The notes below the pieces were generated by a model. That model made no database searches. It saw only the letters and a list, made by a program, of their open reading frames with translations, and was not told the DNA's origin. From NCBI GenBank assembly GCA_038521825.1, contig JBCBKL010000014.1, forward strand, positions 44,366-108,365: a DNA stretch of 64,000 nucleotides, given 5' to 3'. The DNA comes from JBCBKL01 sp038521825 (GTDB lineage Bacteria; Pseudomonadota; Alphaproteobacteria; Rhodobacterales; Rhodobacteraceae). How positions within the stretch are numbered: the stretch's first letter is position 1; each line of letters opens with the position of its first letter. Both the position numbers and the translations under genes were made by a program. This document shows positions 43,618-52,794 of the stretch, piece after piece.

Positions 43618-43637
43618 CTCTGGCCCTGCGGCCAGAG
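43618..43637. terminator. GC hairpin between mgtE and cyclo-ligase gene
   Basis: CTCTGGCC pairs with GGCCAGAG around CTGC. There is no T-run, so it is a weak terminator or attenuating element after mgtE. Confidence 0.4.
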
Positions 43638-43670
43638 ACGCCCCGCCCGCCGTCCCTTGAAGGGCGCGCG

Positions 43671-44231
43671 ATGGAGCTGAGTGTTCGTAAGGCTGCAGCC
43701 CGCAAAGCCGCGTTTTCCCGGCGGCGGGCGGCCAATGATCTCGACACTGGCGCAGGCGCCGGCGTTCTGTCGTCCGTTCTGGCAGGCTATCGTGGTGTGC
43801 CCATTGCAGGATACCTGCCTATCCGGTCCGAAATCGATCCCATCCCGGCGATGACCGAAGCCGCGGCTCACGGTCCCGTCGCTGTACCGGTCATCCAGGG
43901 TGACGGCTTGCCGTTGCGGTTTTCGCGCTGGCTGCCGGATGGGCCGCTGCGGCCGGGCCCGTTTGGCGTACCGGTGCCCGAGGTCGATGACTTCCTGACG
44001 CCTGAAATCCTGATCGTGCCTCTTGTCGCCTTTACTCGTGATGGCGCACGGCTCGGATATGGCGGCGGGTTCTATGACCGGACGCTGGACGAGCTGCGCT
44101 CCAGCCGCGCGGTTCTGGCCATAGGCTTTGCATATGCCGCACAGGAAGATGCTGCGCTGCCGCTCGAACCGACGGATCAGAAGCTTGACATGATCGTGAC
44201 GGATCAGGTGGTGGTGGAAATCGCCCGCTAG
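43671..44231 (+). CDS. 5-formyltetrahydrofolate cyclo-ligase
   Basis: ATP-dependent conversion of 5-formyl-THF to 5,10-methenyl-THF, 186 residues. The N-terminal basic helix with RRRAAND and the ATP-binding signature LVAFTRDGARLGYGGGFYDRTL are family hallmarks, followed by GFAYAAQE. Seventy-three bases after mgtE. In many bacteria this gene lies next to 6S RNA, but no room for a 6S RNA is seen in front of it here. Confidence 0.93.
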   Translation: MELSVRKAAARKAAFSRRRAANDLDTGAGAGVLSSVLAGYRGVPIAGYLPIRSEIDPIPAMTEAAAHGPVAVPVIQGDGLPLRFSRWLPDGPLRPGPFGVPVPEVDDFLTPEILIVPLVAFTRDGARLGYGGGFYDRTLDELRSSRAVLAIGFAYAAQEDAALPLEPTDQKLDMIVTDQVVVEIAR

Positions 44232-44250
44232 CTGCCTCGTCTCGAGACTG

Positions 44251-45387
44251 TCAGGCCGCCACGATCTGCGGCTCCTCGTTCATCGCGTACAGGACGACCC
44301 GCGCCTCGTAGCTCTTAAGAACGGGATAGGCGCTTTCTCCGTGCCGGGTTCGCTTGATGTCCGCCGCATCGCCTGCGATCCAGATACCGGCGGCCGACGC
44401 CTCGGCGCTGGGGCCTTCGGGCTTGTGCAGGCTTTCAACCCAATGCCCGGACGCGGCAACGGCCGCATGCTCAGGCAGGAGGACATGAAAATATTCCACA
44501 ATGGCAGGAACGGGCACTGTTGACGCCAGGCGCGCATCGCACATCTGCTGTGCCGTCACGAATGCCGCCTCCGCGCCGGAGACAAGGCAGACAACGCTTG
44601 CTGCCACAAGAACCCGGTGCGCGGGTGACAGGGTGGGGCCCAGCGGCCCCAGCGTAACAGGCGCCGCCATGCCAAGGGCCGCGAACTGGGCGCGGGTGAT
44701 GGACTGGCGGCGCAGGCCGATCAGAGGGAGCACACCATGATCGCGGGTAACAACGCGATCACCGGCGCGAAGGCTCTCAACGGCGATCTCACCGCGCGCC
44801 GTGGCGATACGTGTCCCCTTCAGAAAGCAGACGACGCCCGGCGTGTCGGGCGTTGGTGACGTTTCGACAAAGTCGCCCGTCACATCCCGCGCGAAGGCGG
44901 TACCGTTGGGTGCGTTGCTGTCGATCTGCTCGCCCGCGCCAATCTGCGTCGTGCCGGGAAAGCCGGAGGGCAGGGTGGGGGTGCGGGGCGGGTCACCGTA
45001 GGACAGGACGATGTATTCGCCCGTGTTGGAATTCACCAGAAAGATCGAATCGAACTTCTGGCCCTCACCATCCGGCAACCAGTTGACGTTGTTGGCTTCG
45101 CCTGCATCGAAAAACCCGGGCGGCTCTGCCCCCGTATATTCCGCAACAACGGTCGCTGTCCCGTTCGCGGCAATGGTGTCACCGGCAGCAAAGGAATAAA
45201 GCAGCCCAACCTTCTCGGACCAGAGCTCAAATCCATCCAGCGCAATCGGCGCGCCTGTGGAGTTCTGGATCTCAACAAATTCGTCGGCTTTGTTGGCCTG
45301 CCCGTCGCCATCGGTGTCCGTCGCACTCGACCCGGCGTTGTCAGCCAGTATTTCGCTGATAAGCAAGCCGTCGAGAATATCTGCCAT
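44251..45387 (-). CDS. Lamin-tail domain plus Hint domain protein
   Basis: A 378-residue protein with two recognisable parts: an N-terminal lamin-tail (LTD) domain (about 5-170: LLISEILADNAG, DEFVEIQNSTGAPIAL, LDGFELW) and a C-terminal Hint/intein-like domain beginning at PGVVCFLKGTRIATARGE, with AGDRVVTRDHG and LSPAHRVLV. The cysteine at the start of the Hint block is the expected autoprocessing residue. No N-terminal signal peptide, acidic, so type I secretion is plausible as for other Rhodobacteraceae Hint proteins (inference). Single gene, with AT-rich 45388-45626 upstream. Confidence 0.85.
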   Translation of the reverse strand: MADILDGLLISEILADNAGSSATDTDGDGQANKADEFVEIQNSTGAPIALDGFELWSEKVGLLYSFAAGDTIAANGTATVVAEYTGAEPPGFFDAGEANNVNWLPDGEGQKFDSIFLVNSNTGEYIVLSYGDPPRTPTLPSGFPGTTQIGAGEQIDSNAPNGTAFARDVTGDFVETSPTPDTPGVVCFLKGTRIATARGEIAVESLRAGDRVVTRDHGVLPLIGLRRQSITRAQFAALGMAAPVTLGPLGPTLSPAHRVLVAASVVCLVSGAEAAFVTAQQMCDARLASTVPVPAIVEYFHVLLPEHAAVAASGHWVESLHKPEGPSAEASAAGIWIAGDAADIKRTRHGESAYPVLKSYEARVVLYAMNEEPQIVAA

Positions 45388-45626
45388 CTGTCACGCCACG
45401 AAAGAACAAACGAAATTCATTTAGGGTCAGCGGCTATTCGTTGAAAACGGCAGCGCTGTGGCACCTTGCTACAAATTGAAAGGCATTCTGGCAGCGCTGC
45501 AATCGGAAATGGAACCAAGTGGCCAATGCCTTGGCGTTCGATGAAAAATTGGGCAGATGTGGCGCGCGTGCCCAACGTAATCGTCGCCTCTTGCTCTTGG
45601 TCATGCCGCGTCCTACGCATTCCATC

Positions 45627-46433
45627 ATGAGATTGCTTTTTCTGGGGGATGTTATGGGGCGGGCGGGTCGCAGGGCGATCGCCGAGCACCTGCCGCATTT
45701 GCGCGAGGCCTGGGCGCTGGATTTCGTCGTGGTCAACGGCGAGAACGCGACTGGCGGCATGGGCCTGTCAGGCGCCCATGCCAAGGAACTGCTTGATGCC
45801 GGTGCGGATTGTCTGACGCTTGGTGACCACGCGTTCGATCAAAAGGACATGCTTCAGTTCATCGAGGGTGAACCGAGGATCATCCGACCCCTCAACTACT
45901 CCAAAGCCGCACCTGGCAAGGGCGCCCGGGTCTTTTCCGCAGCGGGCAAGAAAGTCCTCGTGACGCAGGCGCTTGGCCAGGTCTTTATGAAGCGGCCCTT
46001 CGACGATCCGTTTTCGGCCCTTGAAACAGTGTTCCGGACCCATCCGCTGGGCGGGGCCGTGGATGCCATTGTCGTTGACTTCCATTGCGAGGCGACATCC
46101 GAAAAGATGGCGATGGGGCATTGGTGCGACGGACGGGCGAGCCTGTGTGTCGGGACCCACACCCACGTGCCAACGGCAGATGCGATGATCTTGCCTAAGG
46201 GATGCGCCTATCTGACCGATGCGGGGATGTGCGGCGATTACAATTCGGTCATCGGGATGCACCGCGATGAACCGCTACGCCGGTTCATCACAGGGATGCC
46301 GCGCGAACGGTTCACGCCAGCCACGGGCGAGGTCACGTTGTCCGGCGTTCTGGTTGAGATCGGCGAGGGCGGTGTGGCAGCCAGCGTCACGCCGATCCGC
46401 CATGGCGGGCTTTTGCAGCCCAGCCACCCATGA
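45627..46433 (+). CDS. YmdB-type metallophosphoesterase (TIGR00282)
   Basis: A 268-residue calcineurin-like phosphodiesterase, likely acting on 2',3'-cyclic nucleotides like YmdB. MRLLFLGDVMGRAGR holds the first Asp ligand, VVNGENATGG the Asn/Glu ligands, and VDFHCEATSEK with GTHTHVPTAD the histidines. Start at MRLLFLGD (45627) matches the family start; an upstream extension in the same frame has no support. It overlaps the DMT transporter gene by 4 bp. Confidence 0.9.
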   Translation: MRLLFLGDVMGRAGRRAIAEHLPHLREAWALDFVVVNGENATGGMGLSGAHAKELLDAGADCLTLGDHAFDQKDMLQFIEGEPRIIRPLNYSKAAPGKGARVFSAAGKKVLVTQALGQVFMKRPFDDPFSALETVFRTHPLGGAVDAIVVDFHCEATSEKMAMGHWCDGRASLCVGTHTHVPTADAMILPKGCAYLTDAGMCGDYNSVIGMHRDEPLRRFITGMPRERFTPATGEVTLSGVLVEIGEGGVAASVTPIRHGGLLQPSHP

Positions 46434-47362
46434 CCCGGCGTGACATCAGCATTTATGTCGCGGTGCTGCTGGTGCTGGGGGCCGGGTGGGGCATAACCCA
46501 ACCCCTGACCAAGATCGCGGTCAGCGAAGGGTACAAGCATTTCGGCCTGCTCTTTTGGCAGATGGTGCTCGGCTTGGTGGTGATGAGCCTGATCGGAGCC
46601 GTACGCGGCATCGCATTGCCCATCCACCGTCCGGCAATGCGGGTCTATGTGATCATCGCGCTGATCGGATCGGTCTTGCCGAATACGGCCAGCTATCAGG
46701 CGGCTGTGCACCTGCCCTCGGGGATCCTTTCGATCCTTCTGTCGATGGTTCCGATGTGGGCTTTTCCGATCGCTCTGGCCTTGGGAACGGACCGCTTCGC
46801 ATGGCGGCGGCTGTTGGGGCTGGTGCTGGGGCTAACGGCCATCCTTCTCATCGTCCTTCCCGGAGCCGAAATCAGTGTGGCGATCCCGGCGTTCTGGGTC
46901 ATGATCGGCCTGATCTCGGGCCTCTTCTATGCGTTTGAAGGGAATTACGTCGCTCACTGGGGGACGGCGGGACTCGACCCGATGCAGGTGCTTTGGGGGG
47001 CGTCGGCCGTGGGCACGGTCATCGTCCTGCCGCTGGCCCTTGGATCGGGGCAGTGGATCGACCCCTTGCCGCCCTACGGCGCACCTGATTATGCGCAGAT
47101 GGCCAACGCCACCGTACATGTCCTGACCTATGCGGGTTACGTCTGGCTGGTCGGGCGGGCCGGGGCCGTCTTTGCCGTGCAGGTCAGCTATCTGGTGACG
47201 CTTTTCGGGCTCTTCTGGGCGCGGCTCTTCTTTGCAGAAAGCTATCCCTCGACGGTCTGGGTCGCGCTTGGCCTCATGCTGATCGGTATGTATCTGGTGC
47301 AACCGCGTGCGGCGCCGCAAAGGCTTGAAGGCAAACAGGCAATCGGCGAAACTGGCGCCTGA
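46430..47362 (+). CDS. DMT-family (EamA) transporter
   Basis: A 310-residue inner membrane protein with ten predicted helices in two EamA repeats, for example LVLGAGWGITQPLTKIAV at the start and SGLFYAFEGNYVA at the second repeat start. Substrate not deducible. Its ATG overlaps the phosphodiesterase stop. GTP-binding or ATPase motifs are absent, so secondary transport. Confidence 0.88.
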   Translation: MTRRDISIYVAVLLVLGAGWGITQPLTKIAVSEGYKHFGLLFWQMVLGLVVMSLIGAVRGIALPIHRPAMRVYVIIALIGSVLPNTASYQAAVHLPSGILSILLSMVPMWAFPIALALGTDRFAWRRLLGLVLGLTAILLIVLPGAEISVAIPAFWVMIGLISGLFYAFEGNYVAHWGTAGLDPMQVLWGASAVGTVIVLPLALGSGQWIDPLPPYGAPDYAQMANATVHVLTYAGYVWLVGRAGAVFAVQVSYLVTLFGLFWARLFFAESYPSTVWVALGLMLIGMYLVQPRAAPQRLEGKQAIGETGA

Positions 47363-47385
47363 CCCGGGTTTCGGAACAGATACAT

Positions 47386-49167
47386 ATGGGCTTATTCGAG
47401 CTTTCCCAGACGGGGCTGGCGATTCTCACGCTGACCGTCGTCGTTGTCATGTTCGTGCTGTTCCTGCGCGAAGCCTTCCCGGCTGAGGTCGTGGCGATAG
47501 CCGGTGTCGCGCTGATGCTGCTGATCGGGGCGCTGCCGTACGAAAACGCGCTGGCTGTGCTGTCGAACCCCGCACCATGGACCATCGCGGCGATGTTCCT
47601 GATCATGGGGGCACTGGTGCGGACCGGGGCGCTGGAAAGCCTGACCGGTCTGGCCGACCGGCAGGCCAAGACCAACCCGGCCTTTGCCATCGCCCTCTTG
47701 ATGTTGTTCGTCATTCTTGCATCGGCCATCGTATCGAACACGCCCGTGGTGGTCGTGATGATCCCGGTCTTTACGCAACTGGCCAAGACGATGGGGCTGG
47801 CCCCGTCCAAGCTGTTGATCCCGCTTAGCTATGCTGCGGTTCTTGGCGGGACGCTCACTCTGATCGGGACATCGACGAACCTGCTGGTCGACGGTGTGGC
47901 GCGCAGCCGCGGTCTCGAACCCTTCACGATCTTCGAAGTGACACCGTTGGCCATTGTGCTGGTGATCTACGGCATGGTCTACCTGCGTTTCGTGGCTCCA
48001 CGGCTGCTGCCCGCGCGCGACAGCATGGCAGGGCTGCTGTCGGACCGCAGCAAGATGAAATTCTTTACCGAGGCCGTGATCCCGCCTGGCTCCAACCTCA
48101 TCGGGCGCGAAGTGACCGGGGTGCAGCTTTTTAAACGCGAGGGCGTGCGGCTGGTCGACGTCATTCGGGGTGACATATCGCTGCGGCGCAACCTCAAGGG
48201 CGTCGAGTTGGAGATGGGTGACCGGGTGATCCTGCGTACGCAGATGACGGAACTCTTGAGCCTGCAGCGCAACCGCGAATTGCGGCGGGTCGATCAGGTC
48301 TCGGCGGTCGAGACAACGACGGTCGAGGTGCTGATCACGCCGGGTTGCCGGATGGTGGGGCGCAAGCTGGGCGCGATGCGGCTGCGGCGGCGATACGGTG
48401 TTTATCCGCTGGCGGTGCACCGGCGAAACCAGAATATCGGCCAGCTCGATGATCTGACGATCAAGGTGGGCGATACGCTCTTGCTCGAAGGGGCGCCCGG
48501 CGACATCCAGCGGCTCGCGGCGGATATGGACATGGTCGATGTCTCGGCCCCGTCAGATCGAGAATACCGGCGCAGCCACGCGCCAATCGCCATAGGCGTC
48601 ATCCTTGGTATCGTGGTTCTGGCCGCATTTGGCCTGGCACCCATCCTCATGCTGGCGATCCTTGCCGTCGCTATCGTTTTGGTCACGCGCTGCATCGATG
48701 CGGACGAGGCGTTTTCCTTTGTCGATGGCCGTTTGCTGGCGTTGATTTTTGCGATGCTGGCGATCGGGGCGGCACTCGAAAGCTCGGGCGCAGTTACGCT
48801 GATCGTCGAGGCCATCGCGCCAGGGCTCATGACACTGCCGCCATTCCTAATCATCTGGGCGGTCTATCTGCTCACCTCGGTGCTGACCGAACTGGTGTCG
48901 AACAACGCGGTCGCCGTTGTGATGACGCCAATTGCCATCGGGCTGGCGCAGGCGCTGGGGCTTGATGCGCGCGCGCTGGTCGTTGCGGTCATGGTTGCTG
49001 CAAGCGCGTCCTTTGCGACACCGATCGGGTACCAGACCAATATGCTGGTCTATGGGCCCGGCGGCTACAAGTTCACCGATTTCATGCGCGTGGGCATCCC
49101 GCTGAACCTCACGGTTGGACTGCTCGCCTCGGCGATCATTCCGGTGATCTGGCCGCTGACGAACTAA
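47386..49167 (+). CDS. SLC13/DASS-type permease with two TrkA-C (RCK_C) domains
   Basis: A 593-residue sodium- or proton-linked transporter. N-terminal membrane block with VSNTPVVVVMIPVF and YAAVLGGTLTLIGTSTNLL (the DASS SNT motif), two RCK_C domains (about 210-290 and 310-385: GVRLVDVIRGDISLR; VYPLAVHRRNQNIGQ), and a C-terminal membrane block with ELVSNNAVAVVMTPIA and SFATPIGYQTNMLVYG. Such TrkA_C-bearing members carry sulfate or other divalent anions. Its TAA overlaps the stop of the convergent LysR gene by 4 bp. Confidence 0.9.
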   Translation: MGLFELSQTGLAILTLTVVVVMFVLFLREAFPAEVVAIAGVALMLLIGALPYENALAVLSNPAPWTIAAMFLIMGALVRTGALESLTGLADRQAKTNPAFAIALLMLFVILASAIVSNTPVVVVMIPVFTQLAKTMGLAPSKLLIPLSYAAVLGGTLTLIGTSTNLLVDGVARSRGLEPFTIFEVTPLAIVLVIYGMVYLRFVAPRLLPARDSMAGLLSDRSKMKFFTEAVIPPGSNLIGREVTGVQLFKREGVRLVDVIRGDISLRRNLKGVELEMGDRVILRTQMTELLSLQRNRELRRVDQVSAVETTTVEVLITPGCRMVGRKLGAMRLRRRYGVYPLAVHRRNQNIGQLDDLTIKVGDTLLLEGAPGDIQRLAADMDMVDVSAPSDREYRRSHAPIAIGVILGIVVLAAFGLAPILMLAILAVAIVLVTRCIDADEAFSFVDGRLLALIFAMLAIGAALESSGAVTLIVEAIAPGLMTLPPFLIIWAVYLLTSVLTELVSNNAVAVVMTPIAIGLAQALGLDARALVVAVMVAASASFATPIGYQTNMLVYGPGGYKFTDFMRVGIPLNLTVGLLASAIIPVIWPLTN

Positions 49168-50060
49168 GAACCGGTACCGCCCAGCTCCTGTGCCAGAACG
49201 TCAAAGACAAGGCGGATCCGGCGGTTGGTGTGCAATTCGCGGTGGACCGTCAGCCACAAGGGCACCGGGATCGGATCGAAGGCCGGCGTGACAACCTCGC
49301 CAAAGCCAGTGACCTCGGTCATGTCTTCAACCATGATCGTTATGCCCAGCCCGGCCCGCACCATTTCCCAGACGACGTTCCCGTTCCGGCTGCAGTAACG
49401 GAATTGCTCGGGTCGCAGGTTCAGACCTGTCTGTTTCAGGCCCGCGACCATTTCGTCCGGCGGGCCATATCCGATATAGATCGCCTGCTCCAGATCCTCG
49501 ATTGTCTTCGGGCGCCCATGCCGTTCAAAGTATGCATCGGTTGCATAAAGGTTCGCCATCGTGTCGCGCAGGCGCTTGGCGATCAGGTCGGGTTGGGTCG
49601 GACGGGCATGGCGCAGGGCGATGTCGGCCTCGCGGCGCTGCAGGTCCTGGATCTCGTTGGAGGCGACAATATCGAACGATATGCCGGGTGCGATATCGGC
49701 GAGACGCCGCAGGATCGGGGGCAAGACGTAGGATGAGGTCAGATCGGTTGCCGTGATCGAAACCCGACCCTCGATGGCTTGCACCTGACCGCCGGCGGCA
49801 AGCGAAACGCGGCCTGCCGCCTCACCCATCTCACGGACGTGATCTAGCAGCATGTGCCCCGTCTCGGTCAGGGTCAGGCCGCGACCCACCCGTTCGAACA
49901 GCGTGACCTCAAGCGCCTCTTCCAGAGCCGCGACCTGGCGGCTTAGGGTGGGTTGCGTAAGGCCAAGCGCGCGTGACGCCGCGCTGAGCGAACCCTCTTC
50001 CGCCGTCACAAGGAATGCGCGGACCTGGTTCCAGTCGAATGTTACACTCTGCCAATTCAT
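49164..50060 (-). CDS. LysR-type transcriptional regulator
   Basis: A 298-residue LTTR with winged helix (FLVTAEEGSLSAASRALGL and QPTLSRQVAALEEAL) and a C-terminal effector domain. It is divergent from the methyltransferase gene at 50146, with the 85-bp gap holding a GCATATCTATATGC palindrome, so the methyltransferase is its likely target. Convergent with the SLC13 permease. Effector unknown. Confidence 0.93.
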   Translation of the reverse strand: MNWQSVTFDWNQVRAFLVTAEEGSLSAASRALGLTQPTLSRQVAALEEALEVTLFERVGRGLTLTETGHMLLDHVREMGEAAGRVSLAAGGQVQAIEGRVSITATDLTSSYVLPPILRRLADIAPGISFDIVASNEIQDLQRREADIALRHARPTQPDLIAKRLRDTMANLYATDAYFERHGRPKTIEDLEQAIYIGYGPPDEMVAGLKQTGLNLRPEQFRYCSRNGNVVWEMVRAGLGITIMVEDMTEVTGFGEVVTPAFDPIPVPLWLTVHRELHTNRRIRLVFDVLAQELGGTGS

Positions 50061-50111
50061 GCGTTTTCGTATATATTCGATGCGTATTTGGAGAATTTAC
50101 CGGTGATTTCT

Positions 50112-50125
50112 GCATATCTATATGC
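50112..50125. promoter_or_regulatory. Palindrome GCATATCTATATGC, candidate LysR operator
   Basis: Six-base arms (GCATAT/ATATGC) around CT, between the LysR gene and the divergent methyltransferase gene, about 20 bases upstream of its ATG. LTTR sites are usually A/T-rich inverted repeats of this kind. The site could also overlap the promoter. Confidence 0.5.
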
Positions 50126-50145
50126 GCCCGCAAAGGAGCACAATC

Positions 50146-50763
50146 ATGACCACCAATGCAGTATTCTGGAATAAAGCAGCCCGCGGTTACGCCAAACGCC
50201 CCGTTGCGGACGAGGCCGCCTATGCGCACACGCTGGACCGGACGCGGAGCTATTTGAAAGCAACAGATAAGGTTCTTGAGGCCGGATGCGGCACGGGAAC
50301 GACCGCGCTCAAACTGGCCGATGCAGCGGGCGAGATCGTTGCGACAGATGTGGCCAGCGAGATGATCGCGATCGCCCGCGAAAAGGGGAAAGACGCCGCC
50401 AAGGTCCGGTTCGAGGTCGCGGATGAGACGCTCAAGCCGTTCGACGCCGATACCTTCGATGCGGTCCTGGCGTTCAATCTCATCCACCTCGTCCCCAATC
50501 CGCCGAACGCCCTGCGCCGCTTTCACGATGTGCTGAAACCGGGCGGGTTCTTCATCTCGAAAACACCCTGCCTGGGGGGAAGTGTCGTGCTGAAGCCGAT
50601 CATCCGCGTGATGCAGTTCGTTGGCAAAGCACCCTTCGTGTCGTTCCTGCGCCCGGACGATGTGGCCAACATGGTTGAACGTGCCGGTTTGGAAATCGTC
50701 GAGCGGGCCAATCACAACAAGGGCACGCGGGGCCATTTCATCGTGGCGCGCAAACCGCTGTGA
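50146..50763 (+). CDS. Class I SAM-dependent methyltransferase
   Basis: A 205-residue methyltransferase. Motif I VLEAGCGTGTTALKLA, motif II DVASEMIAIAREKG, motif III AFNLIHLVPNPPNAL and LKPGGFFISKTPCL are clear. AAAGGAG is well placed before ATG 50146. Substrate unknown; the LysR regulator on its other side and the separate small-molecule context do not name it. Confidence 0.9.
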   Translation: MTTNAVFWNKAARGYAKRPVADEAAYAHTLDRTRSYLKATDKVLEAGCGTGTTALKLADAAGEIVATDVASEMIAIAREKGKDAAKVRFEVADETLKPFDADTFDAVLAFNLIHLVPNPPNALRRFHDVLKPGGFFISKTPCLGGSVVLKPIIRVMQFVGKAPFVSFLRPDDVANMVERAGLEIVERANHNKGTRGHFIVARKPL

Positions 50764-50818
50764 TGCGACGGTTCGACCGCTGGGCAGACCGCGCGGGTGG
50801 CGGCACACTTTTGATGTC

Positions 50819-51325
50819 ATGGCCCAGGTCGAACTGATTCCAGCCCCCGAAGGCTCATTTCTCGCCGATCACGAACGGATCGAGGTTGTCTATGTCGATT
50901 GCTACACGACCCGGCACGATGGGCACGTCAGCCTCACCGAGCTGATCGATGCCTTCTACACCAGCCCGCTATTCAAGGCCGAACGGCTGGTGCTGCGGGT
51001 TATGGCGAGATCCCCGTCAACCGATGCCGATGTCCGGGCGCTCGCCACGGGCGAGGCCCAATCGTTTGCGGCATGGCGGGTCGAAGCGCGGCGCGACGCC
51101 GAAATCCTGCTTGCCGACAAGGCGGGGCGGACCAAGTCTTGGCTCTCGGTCAAGCCCGATGGTGCCGGGACGCGTCTGTTTTTCGGGTCGGTGGTTTTGC
51201 CCGTGAAAGGGCGGGGCGGGAAACCGACGCTTGGGCCGGTTTTCCACAGCCTTCTCGGGGCGCACAAAATCTATTCGCAAGCCCTGCTGGCCGCGGCAGG
51301 CCGCAGGGTTGCCCCCGCGGCCTGA
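50819..51325 (+). CDS. Conserved hypothetical protein
   Basis: Not recognised by name. A 168-residue soluble protein: VDCYTTRHDGHVSLTELIDA near the N-terminus, RLVLRVMARSPSTDADVRAL in the middle, SWLSVKPDGAGTRLFFGSVV and a C-terminal GPVFHSLLGAHKIYSQALL. No signal peptide; the layout is like a lipocalin/SRPBCC-sized fold but no motif confirms this. Fifty-six bases after the methyltransferase, possibly cotranscribed. The start at 50819 is taken because the conserved-looking part begins there. Confidence 0.7.
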   Translation: MAQVELIPAPEGSFLADHERIEVVYVDCYTTRHDGHVSLTELIDAFYTSPLFKAERLVLRVMARSPSTDADVRALATGEAQSFAAWRVEARRDAEILLADKAGRTKSWLSVKPDGAGTRLFFGSVVLPVKGRGGKPTLGPVFHSLLGAHKIYSQALLAAAGRRVAPAA

Positions 51326-51338
51326 TGCGAGTGGTGGC

Positions 51339-52589
51339 TTACACCGGGTTCAGCGACGGCTCGCGGCGAAATACATCGCTGAGAACGCGCAGCGCCTCGG
51401 CATATCCGTTCGCCACGACGTGTTCCGCGCTGCCTTCTTCATCAAGTTGCGCGCTGGCCTCGGCCCAGACCAGCGGATGGACCTGACGCAGGTGGTCGCG
51501 CACGATCCAATCGATGGATGTTGCGATTTCCCGCTGGTTCATAAAGGCCGCCTCGTTCTGCAACCGGCCCAGGTTCATCCGGCAGCCGCAATAGGCCGCC
51601 AGCATGTTGGCGATGTAGGGATCGGCCCCAAGGCGTAGCGCATTGCGCAGGCCATCGACGAACAACGTCGCGTCGAGCATTCCCAGCACCAGAACATCCG
51701 TTGCGGCCGCATCCATCAGAACAAAGGCATAGGCGCCCGCACCCCAGACATCCGCAGTGCGCGCCGCCAGCTGGCGGGCGGTGCGTTCCAGCAGCGTCCG
51801 ATTGGATTGCCGGCCCGACAAAAGCAGATGGCCCAGCCGCCGATAGGGTTCCATGTCCCTCGGGTCGAGATCGATCCAGACCTCGAAAGGCTCCAGGATC
51901 TCGCTTGCGGGCAAGTCGCCACCAGCCTTTAGAGCGCATTTCGCCGATGCAATCAGGGGAGAGCCGATTTCACGCGCATCGATCGGATCCAAAAGCTCGG
52001 CCGCGCGCTCGATATGGGCGGCAAAGCGGGCTTCGGCCTTGCGGGGGCGCATGACCTGGCGCGCGTTTTCCTTCCATGCCGCACCCACATCGATATGGGT
52101 CAGCGCGAGGATCGCCGCGACATAGGGCTCGTCCGCATACTCGTTCAGAGTCGTTTCAAGCTCATGCACGCCGGCATTGACGATTTCTGGGTCGGGCGCC
52201 TCGCCGTTGCTCAGGGTGTCGCGGGCCATCATGACGATGTCGGCCCGGGCACCGAGGGCTATGAGCGCCGCATAGGGCGTGCCGCACAGGGTCTTCTCGC
52301 GGTTTTGATCCACCTCTGAAAGAGCCTGCGCCAGTGTTTTCCAGCGTTCCTGGCGAGCCAGGTTCTGACCCAGTTCGAACTGGGTATCCCGCAGGGTCTG
52401 CTCTGCGGCAGGGTCCGGCACGGGTAAGGTCATCGCGCGGGCAAGTGCCGGCGATGGTGACGTTCTGTGGTCACCTAAAGCGACTTGCAGGACATCATCC
52501 GGGGCCTCCTCGACAACGGGTTGAACTGAAACACGCCCCAACCAGGGCAGGTGACTCCGAAAGTGTCCTGCAAGTGCCATCACTACCAT
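51339..52589 (-). CDS. Hypothetical protein, helical-repeat-like
   Basis: Not recognised. A 416-residue mostly alpha-helical protein without membrane segments or clear leader; repeated patterns such as LARQERWKTLAQALSEVD and EPYVAAILALTHIDVG suggest TPR-like or HEAT-like repeats. Acidic N-terminal region. The start could be 52589 (ATG) or 52580. Convergent with the 168-residue unknown (13 bp apart) and divergent from the transglycosylase gene. No function is proposed. Confidence 0.7.
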   Translation of the reverse strand: MVVMALAGHFRSHLPWLGRVSVQPVVEEAPDDVLQVALGDHRTSPSPALARAMTLPVPDPAAEQTLRDTQFELGQNLARQERWKTLAQALSEVDQNREKTLCGTPYAALIALGARADIVMMARDTLSNGEAPDPEIVNAGVHELETTLNEYADEPYVAAILALTHIDVGAAWKENARQVMRPRKAEARFAAHIERAAELLDPIDAREIGSPLIASAKCALKAGGDLPASEILEPFEVWIDLDPRDMEPYRRLGHLLLSGRQSNRTLLERTARQLAARTADVWGAGAYAFVLMDAAATDVLVLGMLDATLFVDGLRNALRLGADPYIANMLAAYCGCRMNLGRLQNEAAFMNQREIATSIDWIVRDHLRQVHPLVWAEASAQLDEEGSAEHVVANGYAEALRVLSDVFRREPSLNPV

Positions 52590-52794
52590 ATATACTCGTT
52601 ACCCTCCCTGTATGCCCAAGCATTGGGGCCGAAACGTGACAGGGCCGGGGTATTCAAAAGCCTTCGCTCGCGCATTTTTCGGATTATGGTGGCGGCTGGC
52701 GAACAATCCCCTCCGTAGGCGGAAAACTGTTTCTGGCGACCCAGCGTAAGCATCGAAACTTGCACTCGCGGGTCGCTCTCAACCATAACGGGGC

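Noticed and set aside
43598..43670. 6S RNA in front of the 5-formyl-THF cyclo-ligase gene
   Set aside because: Only 73 bases are available between mgtE and the gene, too short, and the sequence forms only a simple hairpin.
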